6,588 bases of DNA from Chitinophagaceae bacterium (lineage in GTDB: Bacteria; Bacteroidota; Bacteroidia; Chitinophagales; Chitinophagaceae), in NCBI GenBank assembly GCA_947483345.1, contig CANKNL010000171.1:1-6588 (forward strand), given 5' to 3'. Every line of letters begins with the position of its first letter. Position 1 is the stretch's first letter. The notes under the pieces were generated by a model, which made no database searches, was not told the origin of the DNA, and worked only from the letters and a program-made list of their open reading frames with translations. The position numbers were made by a program, and so were the translations under genes. Positions 1 to 6,183 of this stretch are shown in pieces.

Positions 1-818
1 ATACCATCTTTATCAGTATCAGGTATTGGACAACCCTGGTAACGGGCTAAACCTGGTACATCCGGACATTTATCATCAGCATCTGTAATGCCATCTCCGT
101 CTCTGTCTGGGCAACCTTGTAAAGAAGCCAAGCCTTTAACATCAGGACATTTATCAAGTGAATCCAAAATGCCATCTCCATCTCTGTCTTTTGGTGGTTC
201 AACAACCGGAATTGGAATAACAACCGGCACAGGTTCTTTCTTTTTGTTGATATTTGCAACCACCCCTGCGCTATGATAAAAATGATAAGAGGCATTTTCA
301 GTAACCGGAACTCTGTATTGTGAGTTCACCATAAAAAATACGTCGTCTACAATTTTTATTTGTACACCTAAACCAAAAGGCATAAATGCACCATAATAGC
401 CCCTGTACTTAGAAGCGCCAATACCGGCAGTTACAAAAGGATTAATATAATAGGCGTCTGACAACAATTTCAAATTAACCGTTGCAGCAGCTTCTAACAA
501 TAAACTCGGATTAGTTCTGGCCGGTTTTCCAGAAATCGGGTAATCTACAAATGTGCCGGATAAGGTTCCCACAAAATCAAGGTTATTGTTTAACCCCTGC
601 ATATAACTAACGGCCATTCCAGCAGTCATACGGTTGGTTTTGTGCCACTCTTTTGAACGAATTATACTTGATAATCCGTTAGCACGCAGATTTTGTGCAG
701 TTCTGAAGTCATTCAAGTAAAAATGAATTCCCAAAGATGACTTCTTTTTATTTTCGCCTTGTGCAAAAGATGTTACAACCAGGCCAAAGCCTATAATTAC
801 TAATAGTATTCTCTTCAT
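1..818 (-). CDS. OmpA-like outer-membrane protein with TSP3 repeats, C-terminus cut by window edge
   Basis: The frame is open from the ATG at 818-816 to the left edge, giving 272 complete residues and no stop. Residues 1-19 form a signal peptide (MKRILLVIIG...TSFA, likely cleaved before Q20). Residues about 28-190 are rich in alternating aromatic and glycine segments, consistent with an eight-stranded OmpA-type beta barrel (inference). A proline/valine-rich hinge follows at about 194-209. After it come calcium-binding-type thrombospondin type 3 repeats: DRDGDGILD...DKCPD (211-226), DRDGDGITD...DKCPD (238-253) and the start of a third (DTDKDG, 267-272), each full repeat carrying a Cys pair. 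In this Bacteroidota family a C-terminal OmpA peptidoglycan-binding domain normally follows; here it would lie outside the window. It is the last of three same-strand envelope genes and has its own candidate promoter. Family is fairly certain; exact role is unknown. Confidence 0.88.
   Translation of the reverse strand, partial: MKRILLVIIGFGLVVTSFAQGENKKKSSLGIHFYLNDFRTAQNLRANGLSSIIRSKEWHKTNRMTAGMAVSYMQGLNNNLDFVGTLSGTFVDYPISGKPARTNPSLLLEAAATVNLKLLSDAYYINPFVTAGIGASKYRGYYGAFMPFGLGVQIKIVDDVFFMVNSQYRVPVTENASYHFYHSAGVVANINKKKEPVPVVIPIPVVEPPKDRDGDGILDSLDKCPDVKGLASLQGCPDRDGDGITDADDKCPDVPGLARYQGCPIPDTDKDG
9..189 (-). repeat. Tandem 81-bp coding repeat (TSP3 units)
   Basis: The coding DNA repeats with an 81-bp (27-codon) period. 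The segment at 88-108 recurs at 169-189 with one mismatch, and acatttatca at 66-75 recurs at 147-156. Each period encodes one DxDGDGI...DKCPD...GCP unit. The near-identity at DNA level suggests recent duplication, or conversion between units. Confidence 0.8.
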
Positions 819-841
819 AAGTGTTAATTTTCTATATGCAA

Positions 842-872
842 CAAAAATAGTTGCTTAACTCCATATCTTAAA
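842..872 (-). promoter_or_regulatory. Candidate Bacteroidota-type promoter of the OmpA-like gene
   Basis: Read on the minus strand, a perfect TAnnTTTG -7 element (TATTTTTG, 849-842) lies 19 bases after TTTA (872-869), which matches the TTTG -33 element at three of four bases. This is the spacing known for Bacteroidota sigma-ABfr promoters. Transcription would begin near 835, leaving a leader of roughly 16 bases before the ATG at 818. The -7 element sits inside a small inverted repeat, GCAAC/GTTGC (854-850 and 842-838). Seen by eye only. Confidence 0.42.
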
Positions 873-943
873 ATAATTTACCAACATTATTCAAACTATT
901 ATTAATAAAAAAATCACTCATATATACAAAATACAGCATAATA

Positions 944-1399
944 CTACTTGGCGGTTAATTTTTTATCTATTAATTCCACTTTTACCCTGGTAAGCCCCCT
1001 TGAAGTATATCCGAGTTTATTAGCTGCAGCTTTAGATAAATCTACAATTCTTTTCATTTTTGGGTGAATACGATCATTGATTTTAACAATAACTGTCCGC
1101 CCATTTCGTAAATTAGTTACCTTGATCCAGGTACCCAGAGGTAATACATTGCATGCACAGGTTAATTTTTTTTGACTGAAGATTTCACCACTCGCTGTTT
1201 TTCTACCCTCAAATTTATTGGCATAAAAACTGGCCTGCCCATAAAAAACGCGGGTTGTTTTATTCGCTTTAATGGTATTGGAAGTCGCCGTTTTTTGGGC
1301 AGACACTGTAACCTGGTACAAAACAAATACCATACTGATAAACACATAAAAAATGTGTTTTACAATTCCAGATTTATGGGTCTTTGATGTGAGGTACAT
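944..1399 (-). CDS. RlpA-like double-psi beta-barrel protein, secreted
   Basis: This 151-residue protein has a signal peptide (hydrophobic stretch about 15-33, cleavage likely after VSA at 34). One RlpA-like double-psi beta-barrel domain fills about 52-143: GQASFYANKFEGRKTASGE (54-72), LPLGTWIKVTNLRNGR (86-101), VKINDR (105-110) and RIVDLSKAAANKLG (117-130). Family members are septal lytic transglycosylases that cut glycan strands stripped of stem peptides, or simply bind peptidoglycan. Of three residues reported essential in Pseudomonas RlpA (E120, D123, H131), only the Glu is kept (E72); the others are S75 and C83. There is no SPOR domain, so septal targeting as in E. coli is not indicated. 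It starts 36 bp after the stop of the L,D-transpeptidase gene, so co-transcription is likely. Family is sure; catalytic activity is doubtful. Confidence 0.9.
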   Translation of the reverse strand: MYLTSKTHKSGIVKHIFYVFISMVFVLYQVTVSAQKTATSNTIKANKTTRVFYGQASFYANKFEGRKTASGEIFSQKKLTCACNVLPLGTWIKVTNLRNGRTVIVKINDRIHPKMKRIVDLSKAAANKLGYTSRGLTRVKVELIDKKLTAK

Positions 1400-1435
1400 A
1401 ATTAAAGATACTATAAATTACTCTTTCGAAACCGT

Positions 1436-3142
1436 TCACTTATTTACGTAATATTTATCGATAAGCTGTTTATCTTCAACATATACGTCATCGTAAAACC
1501 TGATGCGCCCGTTTTTCCCTTCACATGAAAAATAACGGATAAACAGCGGTATATTATTTTGCACATCAATACGATGCCTTTCTTTTTTTGATATCCAGTT
1601 TTTAATAGAGTCAACTGTATATTTCAATGCCTCTTTTCGGGTACTCAACAGGCTGTCGTTAGTAGCAATAAAATAAGCCAGCTTCTCCCATTCCTGTACA
1701 CGAACACATCCATGGCTTAATGCCCGGTATCCATTTTTAAAAAGGTATCGCTGGTTGGTGTCATGCAGGTAAACAGCATAAGGATTACTAAAGTTAAATT
1801 TAATAACGCCCAGTGAATTATTATCACCACTCGCCTGCATAATTTTATATGGTATCCCTCTTGCATATTTACTCCAGTTGACGGTATTAGGATCTATCAC
1901 TTCACCCTTATTGTTTAATAATTTTAAACCGATCTTTGAAATATAATTTGGATTATTTTTTAATTTCGGGAGGTACTGTTTTACAATGATACTGTTTGGC
2001 ACCGTCCAGGTTGGGTAGGTGATCATATCCGAAATCTTGGCATTGAGTAAAGGTGTTCTTGTTTCTGGTTTACCGCAGATCACTTTCGATTCAAACACAA
2101 CGGTATCCGCATTTACCAGCCACAAATAATATCCGGGAATATTGACCCATATATAGGTTTCAGGCATTTTTTTGGGCAATTGCCTGTACTTGTCTAATGT
2201 TACTGCAATCCGCTTAAATTTTTCCACATCAGTGTTGTTCAGTGCGCTGATTAAATTTTTGCCATATTTACCATCCACCTGCAGATTTTTTTGTATCTGG
2301 TATTTTTTTATTGCGTTAATTAATCGGGTAGAATCGGGCATTACTTTTCCCGAATCGATGCAGTGGCTCTCCTGTAACCTGTTTTGTAAAGTTTTAATAA
2401 AAAACAAAGAGTCTTTGCTATCTCCTCGTTTAAATGGAAATGAGATATAGGTATATGGCTTATTGTCCATCCCGTCAACAAAATATTTAATCCCCTTTTT
2501 AAGCTCCCAGTAGCCTTTATGTTTGGGTTGAAGTGAAACCAATAATTGGCGGAACTCTTTTTTTGTCAATAACTCATTAAGTGTAATAATATATACATCG
2601 TCCTCCGAAATTGAATCGGTATTCAACGTTAAACTGTCGGGTGGAAGCCTGCCTTGTTTTAGATCTTTTATCATATGCATAAACGCATCTGTTAACAAGA
2701 TCTCAGCTTTAGTCCATAAAGTTACATGCCTTCTTGTAAGGGAATCTGCATCTAAAGAGTCCTTCACTGTTTTTAAAAATAAATAATGATAATCAGTCTT
2801 AAAAAGTCCTTCATACGCTGCCTGCCCGATAAATTGAAATAAAGTATCAGCCAGTGGCAGCCATTTCCCTTTACTACTCCATACAGGTTTGTAATCAACC
2901 TGTTTATAAAATTCCGTTACAATTTGTGGACTGTTAAGTTGTGCCTGATTATCAATCTTTCCCGAATCATGTAAACAATTTATTAAAGCGATTTGTATAT
3001 TTTCTGCAACCTTGCTGTCCAAAGTCATTGGATCTGAAAGAATATCTTCAATCTTTTTTTTGTCCTGATCATGGCATGACAAAAAAAATAATACTATGAT
3101 ACACATTGAAAAATTCCGGTACTGAATGTTCCTTTGATCCAT
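1436..3142 (-). CDS. YcbB/LdtD-like L,D-transpeptidase, probable lipoprotein
   Basis: This 568-residue protein would form 3-3 (meso-DAP to meso-DAP) crosslinks in peptidoglycan, or otherwise act on tetrapeptide stems, in the periplasm. Its N-terminus (R4, R9, hydrophobic 14-22, then FLSC) looks like a lipoprotein signal with lipidated Cys23, followed by HDQDKKK. In order come a YcbB-type scaffold region (about 45-240), a peptidoglycan-binding_1-like domain (about 245-305, with YQIQKNLQVDGKYG) and the YkuD catalytic domain (about 329-495). The catalytic signature is complete: H460, then SHGCVRV with nucleophile C479 and R481. The long segment 385-440 between core strands corresponds to the substrate-capping insertion of YcbB enzymes, and a C-terminal tail (to 568) matches that family. 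The start at residue 1 is preferred over Met13, which would leave no charged n-region. It is followed closely by the rlpA-like gene. Confidence 0.93.
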   Translation of the reverse strand: MDQRNIQYRNFSMCIIVLFFLSCHDQDKKKIEDILSDPMTLDSKVAENIQIALINCLHDSGKIDNQAQLNSPQIVTEFYKQVDYKPVWSSKGKWLPLADTLFQFIGQAAYEGLFKTDYHYLFLKTVKDSLDADSLTRRHVTLWTKAEILLTDAFMHMIKDLKQGRLPPDSLTLNTDSISEDDVYIITLNELLTKKEFRQLLVSLQPKHKGYWELKKGIKYFVDGMDNKPYTYISFPFKRGDSKDSLFFIKTLQNRLQESHCIDSGKVMPDSTRLINAIKKYQIQKNLQVDGKYGKNLISALNNTDVEKFKRIAVTLDKYRQLPKKMPETYIWVNIPGYYLWLVNADTVVFESKVICGKPETRTPLLNAKISDMITYPTWTVPNSIIVKQYLPKLKNNPNYISKIGLKLLNNKGEVIDPNTVNWSKYARGIPYKIMQASGDNNSLGVIKFNFSNPYAVYLHDTNQRYLFKNGYRALSHGCVRVQEWEKLAYFIATNDSLLSTRKEALKYTVDSIKNWISKKERHRIDVQNNIPLFIRYFSCEGKNGRIRFYDDVYVEDKQLIDKYYVNK

Positions 3143-3413
3143 ACAACCAGGTTTATTAGGTACTCTTTGAAACTATTTTTTCAAGACGGATATCCGGGAG
3201 ATTGACACGCAGCTTACAAGATAATACATCGTTTTCAAATGACACTGATTTAAGAACCCAATATATTAACAATAGCACTTTAATTTAGCTCAACAACCTG
3301 TTTGCACAGGCCGTCTCTGATTTTTTTCTAAATCCCTGACACTAAATCCCGTTGCATTTAAATGATTATAACTTAATTTTAAGCCCCAGGCAAATCTAGA
3401 AAACTAAATTATA
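3143..3413. other. Intergenic region between divergent genes
   Basis: These 271 bases separate the L,D-transpeptidase gene (leftward) from the DinB-type gene (rightward) and should hold both promoters. I see no ORF or RNA gene. Notable items are a perfect 10-bp palindrome CGGATATCCG (3187-3196), a short hairpin-capable CCTG/CAGG pair (3297-3310), and a weak plus-strand promoter-like pair described separately. No convincing leftward -33/-7 pair was found. Confidence 0.6.
3351..3381 (+). promoter_or_regulatory. Weak candidate promoter of the DinB-type gene
   Basis: GTTG (3351-3354), three of four bases of a Bacteroidota -33 TTTG, is followed after 19 bases by TAATTTTA (3374-3381), which matches TAnnTTTG except at its last base. 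Transcription would start near 3388, about 26 bases before the ATG. In such AT-rich DNA a match of this quality can arise by chance. Confidence 0.25.
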
Positions 3414-3854
3414 ATGAAACCCACATTAATAGAACTTTTCGAAAGAGATCTTCAAAAACTGAAAACTGAAATTAATTTATATAAAGATGAAGACCGGCTT
3501 TGGATCATACAGCCGGGCATTAGTAACAGTGCCGGAAATTTATGTCTGCACCTGATAGGCAATCTGAATCATTTTATTGGCGCCACATTAGGCCATACAG
3601 GTTATGTAAGACACAGAGCAGATGAATTCGGTTTAAAAAATATTTTACGACAGGATTTAATAATGAATATAGACAATTGTATCCTTATTGTAAAAAATAC
3701 ACTTGTTAAATTAACAGAAACTGATCTGGAAAAAGATTATCCGCTAGAAAAATATGGTACGGTGGTTAGTACCACCCATATGCTGTTACATGTATATGGC
3801 CATTTAAGTTATCACTTGGGACAAATCAATTATCACAGACGATTGCTGGATTAA
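3414..3854 (+). CDS. DinB-superfamily (DUF1572-type) protein
   Basis: This is a 146-residue soluble protein without signal peptide or membrane segment, mostly helical by eye, of normal length for the DinB/YfiT-like four-helix-bundle family. The family usually binds one divalent metal through three histidines. Here H46 (in NLCLHLIGNLNHFIG, 42-56) and the HxxxH pair H130/H134 (in HVYGHLSYHLGQINYHRR, 126-143) are the likely ligands, with H53, H126 and H141 nearby. Known relatives include thiol-dependent transferases such as bacillithiol S-transferases and proteins induced by DNA damage, but no substrate can be read from this sequence. It is the only plus-strand gene here. Its TAA stop (3852-3854) overlaps the aroC stop on the other strand. 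Family assignment is strong; function is unknown. Confidence 0.85.
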   Translation: MKPTLIELFERDLQKLKTEINLYKDEDRLWIIQPGISNSAGNLCLHLIGNLNHFIGATLGHTGYVRHRADEFGLKNILRQDLIMNIDNCILIVKNTLVKLTETDLEKDYPLEKYGTVVSTTHMLLHVYGHLSYHLGQINYHRRLLD

Positions 3855-4843
3855 GAAATGATACGCGGTATTTTTTGCTCAAGCAACATCAGGTCTGCTA
3901 AAACGAAAGCCGTTACGGCCTCTAAAATTACCGGCACACGTAATGCTATGCACAAATCGTGTCGTCCTTTTACAGAAAAATGCTCCACCTGATCTGTTTC
4001 AATATTTAAGGTAAGCTGCTCAATGGGCGTAGAGGATGTAGGTTTGATGGCAATACGAAAGATCAAATCATTGCCATTGGTGATGCCACCAACAATCCCT
4101 CCTGCATGGTTGGTAAACGTTTTACCGGTTTTATCTTCGATGGCATCGTTATGTGTACTGCCAAACATTTTTGCTGCTGCAAAGCCAGTCCCAAATTCAA
4201 TCCCTCTTACAGCCGGTATAGCAAATACAGCATGACTGATCAAGGCTTCTGCCGAATCGAAAAAAGGTTCTCCCAATCCAACAGGCAATCCTTTTACCTT
4301 ACATTCAATAATGCCGCCAACGCTATCTTTTGCCTCAAATGCTTTTTGCAGGCCTTTGTCTAAATCCGTTTCATCCGCAATTTCCAAAATTGAAGCGCTC
4401 ACATCAATACCGTTCAATAATTTTTTAGCAATGACCCCTGCAGCTACTAAACAAAGGGTTAACCTACCGCTAAAATGACCGCTACCTCTGTAATCTTCAT
4501 GCCCACCAAACTTTGCTGATGCAACAAAATCGGCATGGCCCGGCCTTGGTATGGCACGAAGTTTTTCATAATCAGCACTGCGTATATTATTATTTTCAAA
4601 TAATATGGTTATTGGAGCGCCGGTTGTTTTGCCATTGAACAAACCCGTTTTTATTTGTGGTGTATCCTCTTCTTTTCTTGGTGTAGTGCCTTTAGCACCG
4701 GGTTTTCTTCTTTCAATATCAGCAACAAAATCCGTTACAGATAGTGGTAGCCCTGCCGGGCAGCCGTCAATAGTAAGTCCGATATAATCGCCATGCGATT
4801 CGCCAAAAAGCTGTATTCTGAATATGCGTCCGAATGCGTTCAC
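3851..4843 (-). CDS. aroC: Chorismate synthase, short form
   Basis: Chorismate synthase removes phosphate from EPSP to give chorismate, the last step of the shikimate pathway, using reduced FMN in the cytoplasm. Signatures present are GESHGDYIG (14-22, active-site H17), RPGHAD (100-105, H103), GHFSGRLTLCLVAAG (122-136), NHAGGIVGGITNG (245-257), KPTSS (267-271) and GRHDLC (293-298). At 330 residues it is about 30 shorter than E. coli AroC (361); by eye the loss is mainly in the middle insert around 145-175. The segment GHFSGR replaces the E. coli GRSSAR, and RHDLC replaces RHDPC. The start is GTG (4843-4841): there is no ATG before the upstream in-frame TAA, and MNAFGRIFR aligns with the usual MxNTFGxxFR. 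It lies 24 bp after aroA and is presumably co-transcribed with it. Confidence 0.96.
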   Translation of the reverse strand: MNAFGRIFRIQLFGESHGDYIGLTIDGCPAGLPLSVTDFVADIERRKPGAKGTTPRKEEDTPQIKTGLFNGKTTGAPITILFENNNIRSADYEKLRAIPRPGHADFVASAKFGGHEDYRGSGHFSGRLTLCLVAAGVIAKKLLNGIDVSASILEIADETDLDKGLQKAFEAKDSVGGIIECKVKGLPVGLGEPFFDSAEALISHAVFAIPAVRGIEFGTGFAAAKMFGSTHNDAIEDKTGKTFTNHAGGIVGGITNGNDLIFRIAIKPTSSTPIEQLTLNIETDQVEHFSVKGRHDLCIALRVPVILEAVTAFVLADLMLLEQKIPRIIS

Positions 4844-4867
4844 TGTTTGATTTTTTTGTTTAACTAA

Positions 4868-6181
4868 TTATAGTAAAGATACTTCAGCATTCAGTAATAT
4901 CAAATCTTCATAAAAACCAGGATAGGATTTATTGATGGCTTCAGCGCTTTCAATAATAGTCTCTCCGTTTGCCTGTAATGCGGCAACAGCACAAGCCATT
5001 GCAATGCGGTGATCATGATGCGACTGAACAGCAGCTCCTTTAACGCCGGTGCCCCCTTCAATCATCATTAAATCATTCTGTAGCGTTATCGTTACTCCCA
5101 TTTTACCAAATTCTTCCTGTAAAGTTTTTGCCCGGTTACTTTCTTTATGCATTAAGCGGCTAACCCCTTCAATTACCGTTGTGCCCTTACAAAAGCTAGC
5201 CAAAGCAACAAGCGGTGGAAACAGATCAGGGCAATCTGTTGCATTAAAATGAAAAGCCTTGCCCAGGTTGCCCAGTGGTGCATTAATGCCTATTTGTTTT
5301 TCTTCAATGGATATATTTACACCACAATCTATTAATGCTTTTAAAATGGCTTTATCGGCCTGTGTCGAAAAAATATCTAACCCTTTTACAATAATCCCAC
5401 CTGCAATAGCACCCGCCACCAATAAGAAAGCAGCGCCACTCCAGTCTGCTTCAACCGTGTAGTGAATTGATTTAGGAATTAATGGGTTGATGGGTTTAAT
5501 GCAGAAGGATGCATAATCAGTATGTTCAATATCGTATCCAAACTGTTTCATCATTACCAAGGTAAGATCAATATAGGGTTTGCTTTTTAAATTATGAACC
5601 GTTATGTAAACAGGTTTGGTTGCTGCTTTTCCATAGGCCATTAATAGACCCGTTAAAAACTGGGAACTTAATGAACCATCAATGGTTATATCAACAGGTT
5701 GCAAAGGTCCTTTTATTATTAAAGGCAGATAACCTTGATTAGATTGTATTGAAATACCTAATTGTGGAAATATACTGTCGAAAAAATGCATCGGTCGATT
5801 TAATAGACTACCCGTTCCATTAATCTTTATGGCTGTAGGGAATAAGGCTGCAATGGGCGCAAACATGCGGATGCCCAAACCACTTTCGCCACAATCCAAT
5901 ATGCCTGGCCATTGCTCTGGAGTGGCTACCAGGGGATTTTGTAATCTGCTGAATCTGGTACTCCTAATTAATAAACTACCATCGGCATTTTCAGTAACCT
6001 GGGCTCCTAAATTTTTAATGATAGCAAGTGCTGCCAGGTCATCATTACTTTTTCCTGAATTAAATAAAGTGGTTTCGGCATCTGACAGCAGTGCAAGCGC
6101 ACAGGCCCTTTGCATACTGCTTTTTGATGCGGGTGCCGCAATGGTTCCTGAAATAACTGAAGGCTTAATGGTTGCGATCAC
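4868..6181 (-). CDS. aroA: 3-phosphoshikimate 1-carboxyvinyltransferase (EPSP synthase)
   Basis: EPSP synthase joins phosphoenolpyruvate to shikimate-3-phosphate, the sixth shikimate step. The 437-residue protein is full length. Visible landmarks are APASKSSMQR (16-25, K20/S21/R25 for substrate), CGESGLGIRMF (97-107), LNRPM (127-131), SSQFLTGLLM (172-181), the catalytic-type Asp in DCPDL (D319), HKESNR (345-350, K346/E347/R350), HHDHR (388-392) and NKSYPGF (417-423). The PEP/glyphosate loop differs from E. coli GNAGTAMRP: Gly96 is kept (G101), but Thr97 and Pro101 correspond to Leu102 and Met106. The start is a GTG (6181-6179) sharing its first G with the aroB TAG stop, so translation is probably coupled. 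N-terminal alignment supports this start. Confidence 0.96.
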   Translation of the reverse strand: MIATIKPSVISGTIAAPASKSSMQRACALALLSDAETTLFNSGKSNDDLAALAIIKNLGAQVTENADGSLLIRSTRFSRLQNPLVATPEQWPGILDCGESGLGIRMFAPIAALFPTAIKINGTGSLLNRPMHFFDSIFPQLGISIQSNQGYLPLIIKGPLQPVDITIDGSLSSQFLTGLLMAYGKAATKPVYITVHNLKSKPYIDLTLVMMKQFGYDIEHTDYASFCIKPINPLIPKSIHYTVEADWSGAAFLLVAGAIAGGIIVKGLDIFSTQADKAILKALIDCGVNISIEEKQIGINAPLGNLGKAFHFNATDCPDLFPPLVALASFCKGTTVIEGVSRLMHKESNRAKTLQEEFGKMGVTITLQNDLMMIEGGTGVKGAAVQSHHDHRIAMACAVAALQANGETIIESAEAINKSYPGFYEDLILLNAEVSLL

Positions 6182-6183
6182 TA
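6179..6183 (-). promoter_or_regulatory. TAGTG stop/start overlap, aroB to aroA
   Basis: On the minus strand the aroB stop TAG and the aroA start GTG share one G. No Shine-Dalgarno-like purine block is obvious just upstream, so re-initiation by ribosomes finishing aroB is the likely route to aroA translation (inference). Confidence 0.7.

Noticed and set aside
66..189. Possible CRISPR-like direct repeats
   Set aside because: The 81-bp periodicity is in phase with codons and encodes TSP3 units; there are no uniform repeat/spacer units.
47..295. Small ORFs on both strands over the TSP3 region
   Set aside because: They lie in other frames over the OmpA-like coding frame, which carries a signal peptide and clear family motifs. 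Their protein sequences show no recognisable features.
899..943. Possible terminator after the rlpA-like gene
   Set aside because: There is a T-run on the minus strand but no stable GC stem before it; the short TTATTAATAA dyad is ordinary AT-rich sequence.
1162..1387. Two ORFs of 61 and 71 residues overlapping the rlpA-like gene
   Set aside because: They are out-of-frame or antisense shadows of a well-supported gene.
2172..2450. 92-residue plus-strand ORF inside the L,D-transpeptidase gene
   Set aside because: It is antisense to a conserved scaffold and peptidoglycan-binding region and has no recognisable domain.
3297..3326. CCTG/CAGG hairpin followed by a T-run, considered as a rightward terminator
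   Set aside because: The stem is only four base pairs, nine bases separate it from the T-run, and no plus-strand gene lies upstream to terminate.
4023..4787. Plus-strand ORFs opposite aroC
   Set aside because: They are antisense to conserved chorismate synthase motifs, and their composition reflects the reverse complement of the real gene.
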